A stretch of DNA of 64,000 nucleotides from Streptomyces albidoflavus (lineage in GTDB: Bacteria; Actinomycetota; Actinomycetes; Streptomycetales; Streptomycetaceae). The translations under genes and the position numbers were made by a program. The DNA lies in contig NZ_JOII01000027.1 in the NCBI RefSeq assembly GCF_000719955.1, positions 96,498 to 160,497 on the forward strand, in the 5' to 3' direction. This document shows positions 51,290 through 59,569 of this stretch, piece after piece; position 1 is the first letter of the stretch; each line of letters begins with the position of its first letter. The notes beneath the pieces were generated by a model that was given only the letters and a program-made list of their open reading frames with translations, was not told the origin of the DNA and did no database searches.

Positions 51290-53174
51290 GGGTTCCTCGG
51301 GAGGGGGACGGTACGGGCACGGGGACCCGCTCCCCCGTCCCGCGCAGGAGCGCGAGCAGGGCGCGGGCGGTGGCGTCGTTCTGGCGGAAGGAGGAGCTGT
51401 TGGTACGGGGCCGGGTGAAGGCCCCGGCGCCCCGGGCGTCGGTGTGCGGGCCGAGCGCGAAGCGGCGCGGGTGGGGCAGGCCGCCGAGCCCGAGGAGCCG
51501 GCCGTCGGCGGGGTCCACGCGGAGCAGGCCGCCCGGTCCGGCGGCGGCCCCGTCGCCGAGCAGTCCCCGGGGCAGCGGGTCGGCGGAGCGGACGGCGGCC
51601 GCGTCGGGCAGCCGTGCCTCGACCAGGACCCGGGCCTCGACGTGGTGTCCGGGGACGGCGGGCGAGGCGGCGCGGAAGAGCCCGGACTCCTCGTCGGCGG
51701 TGAACGCGGTGTCGGGGCCGAGGAAGTGGACGATCCCCGCCTCGGAGAGGGCGGCGAGCTGGCGCAGCCGGGGTCCTGGCGGTCCGGAGGCGAGGTAGCT
51801 GAAGAAGCCGTGCCAGCGCTGCCCGCTGTCGCCGAGCCGCAGCAACTGCCCGTAGACGGAGAGCAGTCCGAGGAAGACCGCCAGGTCGGGGCTGTGCGCG
51901 GGATCGTGGCGGCGGTCGAGGTCGGCGGCGATGTGGGCGCGCAGCGCCGTCTGGAGCGCGGCGGGGTCCGGGTGGACGGTCCCGGCCAGCGGGCGGTCGA
52001 GGGCGGCGAGGTCGAGGCGGTCGGCGGGGTCGGGGACGGCGGTGGCGACCAGGGTGCGCAGCTCCTCGCTGAGCGGCGCGGCGGCGGCGTACTTCTCGGC
52101 GAAGTCGTCCCAGGCGATGCGGGTGGCGCCGGGCCGGGTGGTGAAGAGGCGGTGGTAGTGGGCCCAGCCGAGTTCCTTGTCGATCAGCGGCCACAGGTCA
52201 CGGGTGAAGTCGGGCCCGCCGGGCCCGGCCGTCGCGTGCAGGGCGTCGACCACCTCGGCGGTGAGGAAGCGGGGCAGCGGCGGCGGGTCGCCCTGCCAGC
52301 CGTAGCCGATCTTGGAGCGGTAGGGGACGCCGCGGCGGGAGCCCGCGTACAGCACCGGTTCGGCGCCGGAGGGGTGGTAGACGAGGCGGCCGTCGGCGCC
52401 GGTGGTGTACCGGCCGCCGCGTCCCTCGGTGACCAGCACCATCAGGTCGACGAAGGCGAGCCCGAGGCCGCGTACGAGGACGGGGGCGCCGGGTGCCAGC
52501 GCGCTCAGGTCGCTGTCGGCGGTGTAGGCGGGCGGCAGGTGGGTCAGGCCGTGGCGGGCGGCGAAGGCGGTGAGGGCCCGCTGCTCGTCGTCGGGTTCGG
52601 TGTCGAGGTGGCCGAGGGTGAACAGGACGGCGTCGGCGGTCAGCGGGGTGTCCGAGCCCGCCGGCCACACCCGCTGGAGCCCGTCCGGCGCGCCCTCGAC
52701 GCGGACGGCGGCGCGCCGGTGCTCGTGGACGGTGACCTGCGGGGGCAGGGCGGCGCGGACCCGGGCGTGCACCCAGCCGAGGTAGGCGCTCTGGAGCCGC
52801 CGGGAGGCGAAGCCGGCCGGGGTCAGGCCGCGTATCTCGGCGTCGAGTTCCGGGCCGGCCGCGACGGCGGGCGGCGGCAGGGTGGACTCGCGGTACGCGG
52901 CGGCCCAGGCGGCGAGGTCGGGGCCCGGGGTGACGGGGCCGGCCATCTCGACGGTGTCGTCGGTGAAGAGGGTGACGTCCTCGGCGTGCGAGTTCATCCA
53001 GAGCAGCGGCGACTGGTCGTGGCGCCATATCCGTCCGCCGCCGGGCGGGTGCGGGTCGACCAGGTGGATGTCGAGGGGGTGGTCGCCGTACACCTCGGCG
53101 AGGTTGGCGGCGATCCGCTCCAAGACGCCGGTGCCGCGCGGCCCGGCGCCGACGACGACGAGGGCGGGGGTCAC
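51273..53174 (-). CDS. FAD/NAD(P)-binding protein (NAD_binding_9 type), 633 aa
   Basis: 633 residues from GTG 53174. The N-terminus PALVVVGAGPRGTGVLERIAANL is a dinucleotide-binding GxGxxG variant typical of the FAD/NAD(P)-binding family (Pfam NAD_binding_9). A second nucleotide region reads PVLVRGLGLAFVDLMVLVTEGRGG. The rest (AWDDFAEKYAAAAPLSEELRTL, then HGFFSYLASGPPGPRLRQLAALSEAGIVHFLGPD) has no named motif. It could be a hydroxylase or oxidoreductase acting on the imported compound, perhaps N- or S-oxidation. It sits between two permease genes, overlapping both, an unusual place for an enzyme and a strong sign of shared function. Confidence 0.75.
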   Translation of the reverse strand: MTPALVVVGAGPRGTGVLERIAANLAEVYGDHPLDIHLVDPHPPGGGRIWRHDQSPLLWMNSHAEDVTLFTDDTVEMAGPVTPGPDLAAWAAAYRESTLPPPAVAAGPELDAEIRGLTPAGFASRRLQSAYLGWVHARVRAALPPQVTVHEHRRAAVRVEGAPDGLQRVWPAGSDTPLTADAVLFTLGHLDTEPDDEQRALTAFAARHGLTHLPPAYTADSDLSALAPGAPVLVRGLGLAFVDLMVLVTEGRGGRYTTGADGRLVYHPSGAEPVLYAGSRRGVPYRSKIGYGWQGDPPPLPRFLTAEVVDALHATAGPGGPDFTRDLWPLIDKELGWAHYHRLFTTRPGATRIAWDDFAEKYAAAAPLSEELRTLVATAVPDPADRLDLAALDRPLAGTVHPDPAALQTALRAHIAADLDRRHDPAHSPDLAVFLGLLSVYGQLLRLGDSGQRWHGFFSYLASGPPGPRLRQLAALSEAGIVHFLGPDTAFTADEESGLFRAASPAVPGHHVEARVLVEARLPDAAAVRSADPLPRGLLGDGAAAGPGGLLRVDPADGRLLGLGGLPHPRRFALGPHTDARGAGAFTRPRTNSSSFRQNDATARALLALLRGTGERVPVPVPSPSRGTHVPDQ

Positions 53175-54085
53175 CGGTCACGCTCCGAGCGTCCGTAGTA
53201 CCGCTCCACGTAGTGCTGGCCGACCGTCAGGACGGTCGTGACCAGGGCGTACCAGAGGGTGGCGACCAGCAGCAGCGGGATGACCTGGTAGGTGCGGTGG
53301 TAGACGAGCTGCACGGAGTAGAGCAGGTCCTGGACGGCGATGACGCTGACGATGGAGGTGCCCTTGAGGGTGCCGATCAGCATGTTCCCGGCGGGCGGCA
53401 CGATGGCCCGCATGGCCTGCGGCAGCACGATCCGCCGCAGCCGCCGCCACCGGCCGAGCCCGAGCGACTGGGCCGCCTCGGTCTGGCCCCGGTCGACGGA
53501 GAGCAGGCCGCCGCGGACCACCTCGGCGGCGTAGGCGGCCTCGTGGAGGGTGAGGCCGATGAGGGCGACGGTGAGCGGGCCGAGCAGGTTGACGGTCCTG
53601 ACGGTGAGGAACTCGGGGCCGAAGGGGATGCCGAGGCCGAGCTGCGGGTAGAGCGCGCCGATGTTGAACCAGAACAGCAGCTGGACGAGGACCGGAGTGG
53701 AGCGGAAGAACCAGATGTAGCCCCAGCTGACGCTCTTGAGCACCGGGTTGGCCGACATCCGGGCGACGGCGAGCAGCGTGCCGAGGACGAAGCCGAGCAC
53801 CATCACCAGCGCGGTCAGCCAGAGGGTGAGGCCGAGGCCGCGCAGGACCGCCGGGGTCGTGAAGTAGTCGGCGACGACGCCCCACTGGAACGCCTCGTTG
53901 CGGACCACCGAGTTGACGGCCATCGCCAGCAGCAGGAGGACCACGGCGGCGGCAGCCCACTGGCCGGTGCGGCGTACGGGGACGACGCGCGGCGGAGCGG
54001 GCTCGGCCTCCTTGCTGAGGACCGGGGCGGCCGGGGCCTCGCCCGTGGGGGAAGGGGCCGGCGCGGCAGGAGGTGTCGGGGGCAT
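53171..54085 (-). CDS. PAAT-family ABC transporter permease, first gene of the operon
   Basis: 304 residues from ATG 54085 (GGAGT upstream). After a Pro/Ala-rich tail come five membrane helices. The EAA loop is HEAAYAAEVVRGGLLSVDRGQTEAAQSLGLGRWRRLRRIVLPQAMRAIVPPAGNMLIGTLKGTSIVSV. It pairs with the permease at 50387-51289. The 4-base GTGA overlap with the FAD-protein gene and further overlaps downstream indicate one long transcript. A candidate promoter lies at 54174-54204. The gene is divergent from the leader-peptide/second-receptor unit. Confidence 0.93.
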   Translation of the reverse strand: MPPTPPAAPAPSPTGEAPAAPVLSKEAEPAPPRVVPVRRTGQWAAAAVVLLLLAMAVNSVVRNEAFQWGVVADYFTTPAVLRGLGLTLWLTALVMVLGFVLGTLLAVARMSANPVLKSVSWGYIWFFRSTPVLVQLLFWFNIGALYPQLGLGIPFGPEFLTVRTVNLLGPLTVALIGLTLHEAAYAAEVVRGGLLSVDRGQTEAAQSLGLGRWRRLRRIVLPQAMRAIVPPAGNMLIGTLKGTSIVSVIAVQDLLYSVQLVYHRTYQVIPLLLVATLWYALVTTVLTVGQHYVERYYGRSERDR

Positions 54086-54173
54086 GGCGGACTCCGTGAC
54101 TCCAAAGTCGGAGCACGGTTCGCGTCGCTCGGCACTGCACCCGGGCCGCGCCCCTCAGCGCGGTCCGCCGTCG

Positions 54174-54204
54174 AGATTACGGCGGCTCCGCGGCCCGCTG
54201 TCAA
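54174..54204 (-). promoter_or_regulatory. Candidate promoter of the organosulfur operon
   Basis: On the minus strand TTGACA (54204-54199) is followed after 19 bases by TAATCT (54179-54174), about 90 bases before the first ATG. The spacing is long but both hexamers are good for Streptomyces. Confidence 0.45.
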
Positions 54205-54275
54205 GGCTGTCCGCATCATGGGCACTCCGTCTCAGGGCAGTTGACGCCGTGCGGGATGCCTGGTCCACTGAGCCC

Positions 54276-54347
54276 ATGCATCCGACCCGGCGACTGGTGA
54301 CGCGCTCCCACATCGACTTCGGTCGCGTGTGGTCCTCCTCCTGTTGA
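54276..54347 (+). CDS. Cysteine leader peptide (23 aa), putative attenuator uORF
   Basis: A 23-codon ORF beginning MHPTRRLVTRSHIDF and ending VWSSSC-stop. This pattern (basic, H-[IV]-D-[FL], ending in small residues and Cys) is that of the putative leader peptides found before sulfur-metabolism genes in Streptomyces. Ribosome stalling at the terminal Cys codon when Cys-tRNA is scarce would open the downstream gene. TTGACG (54241-54246) with TCCACT (54264-54269) 17 bases later places the start of transcription near the ATG, so the leader may be leaderless. It precedes the receptor gene at 54692. Confidence 0.75.
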   Translation: MHPTRRLVTRSHIDFGRVWSSSC

Positions 54348-54691
54348 GCCGCCCCGGCCACTGAGCCGTTCCGCGCCGCGTCCTTCCTGGTCAGAGCCGC
54401 TTTCGCGGATCTTTCCGCTTCCTTCTCCCGCACTTTCGTGCCGCCGGCCGCCCGGCGCCGCCGCTGCCGCGGCGCACCGGGACGCCACGCGCACCCCTTT
54501 CCGCATCCCGTCCTCGCACGGGTTCGCGCCACCACTCACGCTCCGCACCCCGCCCGTCCTCCCGGGCGCCCCCTCCCCTCGCGCCATCCTCAACTCCCTT
54601 GCCAAACAAGCCAGTTGAGCCATCACCCCACCCCGTCCCACATTGCGGACCCCTGTCCCGCCCCCTGAGACCCGCCAGGAGTAATCCCGTC
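54348..54691 (+). promoter_or_regulatory. Attenuator-like leader between uORF and receptor gene
   Basis: 344 bases without a credible gene. At 54455-54475 GCGCCGC pairs with GCGGCGC (7 bp, 7-base loop, extended by CCG/CGG outside), a possible intrinsic terminator or attenuator stem. The region downstream is C/T-rich and unstructured to the AGGAG at about 54677. Together with the Cys-ending leader this fits translation-coupled control by cysteine supply. Confidence 0.5.
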
Positions 54692-55678
54692 ATGAGCAGC
54701 CCCTTGCCTCCCGGTACCGCCCGGCGACCCGCCCGCCGTCAGAAGGGGCTGTTCGCCCTGGTGACCGTCGCCGCCCTCACCCTCACCGCCTGCGGCGGCC
54801 AGGGCGGGCAGGCCGAGGCGGGCGGCGCGGGCAGGCCCGGCTCGGAGGCCGGGGCGGTCTCCCTGCCCACCGAGGACGTGGTCTCCGGGGTGCGGAAGGA
54901 CCCGGCCGCCGCGAAACTGCTCCCGGCCGCCCTGCGCGACGGCGGCGAGATCTCCCTGGCCGCCAGCGTGGGCTCGCCCCCGTCCTCCACCTACCTGGAC
55001 GACGGGAAGACCGTCGCGGGCCTCGACCGTGACGTCTCCGACGCCGCCGCCAAGGTCCTCGGCCTCACCGTCGAGCGCGAGGTGGCCAGCTTCGAGGCGA
55101 TCCTCCCGGCGCTGGGCAGCGGCAAGTACCAGGTGGGCACCGGCAACTTCGGCGTCACCGACGACCGCCGCGCCACCCTCGACTTCGTCACCTACATCAA
55201 CGACGGGCAGGGCTTCGCCGTCCGCGAGGACAGCACCCTGAAGAAGGTCACCGACCTCACCCAGCTCTGCGGCCTGGACATCGCCACCGGCGCCGGCACC
55301 ACCTTCGAGGTCACCCTGGAGGAGAACCGCCCCCGCTGCGCCGAGCAGGGCGAGAAGCCGTACCGGGTACGCACCTACGCCGAGCAGGGCGCACTGTGGG
55401 GCTCGCTCCAGCAGGGCCGCAGCGACGTCGTGATGAGCACCATCAACGGCCTGCGGTACGCCGTGGACCAGCAGCCGGGGCTGAAGTTCCTCAACGAGTA
55501 CCAGCGCCTGGACGTCGGCCTCGCCTTCAAGAAGGGCACCCCGCTGGCCCCCGCCTTCCAGGCCGCCGTCGACCACCTCATCGAGGACGGCACGTACGCC
55601 CGCATCCTCGAGAAGTGGGGCGTGACCGGCTCAGCCCTGAAGGAGTCCCGCATCTCCCCGCCGGAGCTGAAGAGCTGA
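54692..55678 (+). CDS. Second PAAT-type ABC substrate-binding lipoprotein
   Basis: 328 residues from ATG 54692 with AGGAG upstream. Lipoprotein signal QKGLFALVTVAALTLTAC, then a family 3 receptor: GGEISLAASVGSPPSSTYLDDGKTVAGLDRDVSDAAAKVLG, FEAILPALGSGKYQVGTGNFGVTDDRRATLDFVTY, and an ending with WGVTGSALKESRISPPEL, like the receptor at 48567. It carries two extra Cys (QLCGLDI and PRCAEQ). It has no permease genes of its own strand, so it very likely feeds the divergent transporter; two receptors with one transporter is also seen in TcyJKLMN. Confidence 0.9.
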   Translation: MSSPLPPGTARRPARRQKGLFALVTVAALTLTACGGQGGQAEAGGAGRPGSEAGAVSLPTEDVVSGVRKDPAAAKLLPAALRDGGEISLAASVGSPPSSTYLDDGKTVAGLDRDVSDAAAKVLGLTVEREVASFEAILPALGSGKYQVGTGNFGVTDDRRATLDFVTYINDGQGFAVREDSTLKKVTDLTQLCGLDIATGAGTTFEVTLEENRPRCAEQGEKPYRVRTYAEQGALWGSLQQGRSDVVMSTINGLRYAVDQQPGLKFLNEYQRLDVGLAFKKGTPLAPAFQAAVDHLIEDGTYARILEKWGVTGSALKESRISPPELKS

Positions 55679-55694
55679 CGCCGGTCCCGCACCG

Positions 55695-56873
55695 TCAGCA
55701 GTCGCAGCAGCCGCAGCACTCACAGCACTGACAGCCGTCGCTGCAGCAACTGCAGCACTCGCAGCAGTCACCGCACGACTTGCACATGCCGTCCCGGCGC
55801 CGCCGGCTCCACGGCCCCTCGTACGTCCCGCAGCACATCTGGCAGGTGCAGGCCATGCCGACGAAGACCAGGCAGCCGGGTATCAGCCCGCGCGGCTCGC
55901 GGGGCGGCGGCGGGGGCGGGGGCGGCAGGTCGCCGGGGCCGCCGGGGTGGGGCGGCGCCCCGGGCGCGTACGGGTTCCCCGGCGCCGGACCGTGCGCCTC
56001 GGCCCCGTGCCGGTGCCGCTCCTCGCCGAAGGCCCGTTCCACCGAGCGGCCCAGTTCGTGGACGAGCAGGACGTGGGCGAGCCGCCCGTCGGTGAACTCG
56101 GCCTCGTCCAGGGCGAGGCGGATGCCGTGCAGCGCGTCGGCGGCGAGTCGGCGTGCCTCGGCGCGCGGGGTGCCGGTGGCGGTCAGCGGGTTCCACGCCC
56201 CGCTCGCGGCGTCCTTCTCCTGGTCCTCGACGGCGTCCAGCAGATGGGCGAGGCGGCCGAAGAGGCGGCCGGCCTCGGCCAGCGGCGCGGCGTTGCCGGG
56301 GATTCCGGCGAGGTGCGCGGTGTGCGCGAAGGCCGCCGCGGTCGCCGTCTCGGTCGGCTCGGTGACGGCCAGCAGCGGCGTACCGGGCCCGGCGAGCGCC
56401 TCCACCTCGGGCTGCCGCTCGACCGCGCCGACGAGAAGCGCGGTGTCGAAACCGACGCCGGCTCCGGCCCGCGCACCCTCCTTGTCCCATACGCCCGCTA
56501 TGCGCCGGGCGGCCGCCGCGACCGGACGGTGCGCCAGAAGGCCATCCTGATCTGTGACATGGTCACGGGTTTTCGCCGAGGCGAGGATGAGCGAGACGGC
56601 GGCCGCGAGCCGCGCACCGTCACCCTCCGCCACCGAGGCCCTGCGCATTCCGCGCAGCGCGCAGGGTCCCGCGCGGCGCCTTCCGGCCCGCTCCGCCCCG
56701 GCCTGAGCCTCCGTCAGGACCGAGATGACGAGACCGTCGTAGTTGGTGACCACCCGGGCGAACTGCCCCGCCTGTCCGCGCAGGGCGAGGCAGAGTCCGC
56801 ACAGGTGAGCCATCCATTGAGCGGTCAGCCGCTCCCCCAGCCGGTGCGTGCACGGCCGGACCATTCCGAACAT
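55695..56873 (-). CDS. DUF5685 protein with cysteine-rich C-terminal tail
   Basis: 392 residues from ATG 56873. The N-terminal MFGMVRPCTHRLGERLTAQWMAHLCGLCLALRGQAGQ, with CxxC, and VTNYDGLVISVLTEAQ match DUF5685 proteins. The middle is helical, followed by a Pro run (nine Pro). The last 52 residues hold 20 Cys, many as CC pairs (DCCECCSCC, CQCCECCGCC), after ACTCQMCCGTYEGPW. The tail suggests metal or [Fe-S] binding, or a thiol reservoir. No function is established. It converges on the cysteine-controlled receptor gene 16 bases away. Confidence 0.8.
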   Translation of the reverse strand: MFGMVRPCTHRLGERLTAQWMAHLCGLCLALRGQAGQFARVVTNYDGLVISVLTEAQAGAERAGRRRAGPCALRGMRRASVAEGDGARLAAAVSLILASAKTRDHVTDQDGLLAHRPVAAAARRIAGVWDKEGARAGAGVGFDTALLVGAVERQPEVEALAGPGTPLLAVTEPTETATAAAFAHTAHLAGIPGNAAPLAEAGRLFGRLAHLLDAVEDQEKDAASGAWNPLTATGTPRAEARRLAADALHGIRLALDEAEFTDGRLAHVLLVHELGRSVERAFGEERHRHGAEAHGPAPGNPYAPGAPPHPGGPGDLPPPPPPPPREPRGLIPGCLVFVGMACTCQMCCGTYEGPWSRRRRDGMCKSCGDCCECCSCCSDGCQCCECCGCCDC

Positions 56874-57099
56874 CCGCTGCCTTCCCCCCGGACGCCGGCG
56901 TGCGGTGAACCGGAGCCGGTGCCCCCGCTCGTGTCACCCGGTCGCCCCCGTCCGTCACCCGGACGGCACGACGCGCGCCGATCGTCGTATTTTCACTCGG
57001 TGTCAGCACAGTGATACCGCACGGCCCTTGGGGAATGCGGTCATAGCGTGCACCAGTACCGTCACGAAAGCTCCGCGCGCCGCCTATCCCCTTGGCGCG

Positions 57100-57127
57100 T
57101 TGTCAGCATGATGGACGACGATAGGGG
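57100..57127 (+). promoter_or_regulatory. Candidate promoter of the sepF-like gene
   Basis: TTGTCA (57100-57105) and TAGGGG (57122-57127) are 16 bases apart, 38 bases before the ATG at 57166. Confidence 0.45.
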
Positions 57128-57165
57128 TGCGGAAAACAGGGAAACCGCTGCGAGAGGAGGCGTCC

Positions 57166-57609
57166 ATGGGATCGGTGCGCAAGGCGAGTGCCTGGCTTGG
57201 CCTCGTCGACGACAACGACGAGCGCTACTACGACGGCTATGCCGACGAGGCTGCCGAGGGCCCGGAGCCCGGCGACGCCTGGGTGACGGACCCGCGGGTC
57301 CAGGTCGCCTCGGAGTCCGCCCACGAGCAGGGCCGCCGGATCGGCACGGTCACGCCGGAGAGCTTCCGGGACGCCCGGCGGATCGGCGAGCTGTTCCGGG
57401 ACGGGGTGCCCGTCATCATCAACCTGACCGCCATGGACCCGGGCGACGCCAAGCGCGTCGTCGACTTCGCCGCCGGGCTCATCTTCGGACTGCGCGGCTC
57501 CATCGAGCGGATCGCCACCCGGGTCTTCCTGCTCTCGCCGCCGGACACCGAGATCGTCGACGGCGGCGCCGCCCACCGCACGGACAACGGCTTCTTCAAC
57601 CAGAGCTGA
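57166..57609 (+). CDS. sflA: SepF-like cell-division protein (SflA by synteny)
   Basis: 147 residues from ATG 57166 with GAGAGGAGG just upstream. The SepF domain covers the C-terminal 95 residues: [67 protein letters not shown]. An acidic linker and a short basic amphipathic start ([13 protein letters not shown]) serve as the membrane anchor in SepF. SepF links FtsZ to the membrane; Streptomyces has SepF plus SflA and SflB. It is not in a dcw cluster here, so it is a paralogue. SflA is chosen because neighbours match the S. coelicolor SCO1749 region from memory; SflB is the alternative. Confidence 0.82.
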   Translation: MGSVRKASAWLGLVDDNDERYYDGYADEAAEGPEPGDAWVTDPRVQVASESAHEQGRRIGTVTPESFRDARRIGELFRDGVPVIINLTAMDPGDAKRVVDFAAGLIFGLRGSIERIATRVFLLSPPDTEIVDGGAAHRTDNGFFNQS

Positions 57610-57618
57610 CCGCTCCGC

Positions 57619-59340
57619 TCAGCCGCGCAGCGCCGAGTCGCGTGTGCGGTGCCCGTCGGCCGGGGCGGCCCGGCCGGAGTCCTTCTCGGTGCGGGGGCGC
57701 GGTGCCTCGGCCCGGGGAGCCTCCTCGGCGTCCTCGGTCCCGCGCGGGCCGGAGACGGAGGTCCCGGTGCCGTCGGTCGAGCCGGGGCCCGGTCCGGCGG
57801 GCTCCGCCGGGGTGGGGTCCATCGACCGGGGCAGCCGCAGCGCGGCCAGCGCGCCGAGCAGCAGCAGGCCGGCGCTGACGACCAGGGTGACGTGCAGGCC
57901 GTGGACGAAGGAGTCCTTGGCGGCGGTGCGCAGGGCGGCCCCCGCCGGCCCGCCCAGCTCCCGCGCCACGTCGTACGCCTCCCCGAGCGAGTGCCGGGCG
58001 TCGGCCGCGGCGGAGGCGGGTACGCCCTCCACATGCCGCAGCCCCGGCCCGTAGGCGGCGTTCATGACGCTGCCGAGCAGGGCTATGCCGATCCCCGCGC
58101 CGAGCTGGTACGAGGTCTCGCCGATCGCGGCGGCCCCGCCCGCCTCCTCCTTCGGGGCCTCGCTGAGCATCGACTCGTACGAGCTGAAAAGGGTCGTCTG
58201 GAGGCCGAGGCCCAGCAGGACGAAGCCGCCGATCAGCAGGGGCGGGTTGTCGTGGTCGCCCATACCGGTGAGGACGAGGACCGCGACGGCGGTGAGGGTG
58301 AAGCCCGCCCCGACCATGGCGCGCGGCCCGAGCCGGGGCAGCAGCCGCGAGCCGGCCAGCCCGGCCGCCATCGCCGCGAAGGTCAGCGGCAGCAGGCGCA
58401 GACCGGTCTCCAGCGGGGAGAGGCCGAGGACGAGCTGGAGGTACTGGGCGGCGATCAGTTCCAGGCCGACCAGGGCCAGCATGGCCAGGACGATGCACCC
58501 CACCGAGGTGCCGAAGGCGGGCCGGGCGAAGAGCGCCAGGTCGACCAGCGGGTGTTCGCGCCCCCGCTGCCGCCGGACGAAGACGACCAGCAGGACGGCG
58601 CCGAGGACCAGCGGGACGAGGGTGCCCAGCAGCGAGACCTCGCCGCTGCCGGCCTGCTTGACGCCGAGGACGACGCCGAAGAGCCCCCCTGCGGCCAGCA
58701 GCGCACCGACCGCGTCCCAGGGGCCCTGCCCGTCGCCGGTCGACTCCGGCAGCAGCCAGCGGCCGACGGGCAGCGAGACGAGCATGATCGGGATGTTGAT
58801 GAGGAAGACCGCGCCCCACCAGAAGTGCTCCAGCAGGAAACCGCCGAGGAGCGGGCCGCCGGCCGCGCCGATACCGGCGACCGCGCTCCACACGCCGATG
58901 GCCAGCGCCCGCTCGCGCCGGTCGGGGAAGACCTGGCGGAGGATGGAGAGGGTGGCGGGCATGATCATGGCGCCGCCGACGCCGAGCAGCGCCCGGGCGG
59001 CTATGAGGAGCTGGGCCGACTCGGCGGCGGCCGCGAGCGCGGAGGCGACGCCGAAGAGGGCGTACCCGAGGAGCAGGATGCGGCGGCGGCCGACGCGGTC
59101 GCCGAGGGTGCCGAAGAGGATCAGCAGGGAGGCGCAGACCAGCGGGTAGCTGTCGACGATCCAGAGCAGCTGGACCTGGCCGGGGCGCAGGTCCTCGCTG
59201 ACGGCGGGGATGGCGACGTGGAGCACCGTGGCGTCGACGGCGACCAGCAGCAGGCTGGCGCAGAGCACGACGAGGATCATCCAGCGGCGGGCCGGTGCCT
59301 CGGCGCCCTCGGGCTGGGCAGTGCGGGGCGTCCCGGTCAT
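57619..59340 (-). CDS. DHA2-family (14-TMS) MFS drug efflux pump
   Basis: 573 residues from ATG 59340 with about fourteen helices. DHA2 marks: motif near helix 1 LLLVAVDATVLHVAIPAVSEDL, motif A GTLGDRVGRRRILLLGYALF, motif C GIGAAGGPLLGGFLLEHFWW and VFLINIPI. A disordered Glu/Pro/Arg tail of about 60 residues follows. It is expected to export drugs or own metabolites by proton antiport. It converges on the sepF-like gene with nine bases between. No TetR neighbour is present, so its control is unclear. Confidence 0.93.
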   Translation of the reverse strand: MTGTPRTAQPEGAEAPARRWMILVVLCASLLLVAVDATVLHVAIPAVSEDLRPGQVQLLWIVDSYPLVCASLLILFGTLGDRVGRRRILLLGYALFGVASALAAAAESAQLLIAARALLGVGGAMIMPATLSILRQVFPDRRERALAIGVWSAVAGIGAAGGPLLGGFLLEHFWWGAVFLINIPIMLVSLPVGRWLLPESTGDGQGPWDAVGALLAAGGLFGVVLGVKQAGSGEVSLLGTLVPLVLGAVLLVVFVRRQRGREHPLVDLALFARPAFGTSVGCIVLAMLALVGLELIAAQYLQLVLGLSPLETGLRLLPLTFAAMAAGLAGSRLLPRLGPRAMVGAGFTLTAVAVLVLTGMGDHDNPPLLIGGFVLLGLGLQTTLFSSYESMLSEAPKEEAGGAAAIGETSYQLGAGIGIALLGSVMNAAYGPGLRHVEGVPASAAADARHSLGEAYDVARELGGPAGAALRTAAKDSFVHGLHVTLVVSAGLLLLGALAALRLPRSMDPTPAEPAGPGPGSTDGTGTSVSGPRGTEDAEEAPRAEAPRPRTEKDSGRAAPADGHRTRDSALRG

Positions 59341-59557
59341 ACGCGTACCTCCCAGTGAGCCTCGTGCGTCTCACTTCGGCGGGGTACGGACTCCCGGTCC
59401 GGGCCACGACGACGAACGAGTGAGCCGACAGCGTACGTGAGTACACCTTGCTGCAGGGTGGCGCGCCTCCCACCGTTGCGACCTCGGAATGTGGTGTGTG
59501 CCACGTACGCTCCGCACTCGCTCACAGGCCCCTCCCCGGTGGCTCGGTCTCCGCACG

Positions 59558-59563
59558 GATAAT
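59558..59563 (+). promoter_or_regulatory. -10 element for a leaderless mannosyltransferase gene
   Basis: GATAAT ends seven bases before the GTG at 59570, so transcription would begin at or next to the start codon. No -35 of quality was seen. Confidence 0.4.
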
Positions 59564-59569
59564 CGCCCG

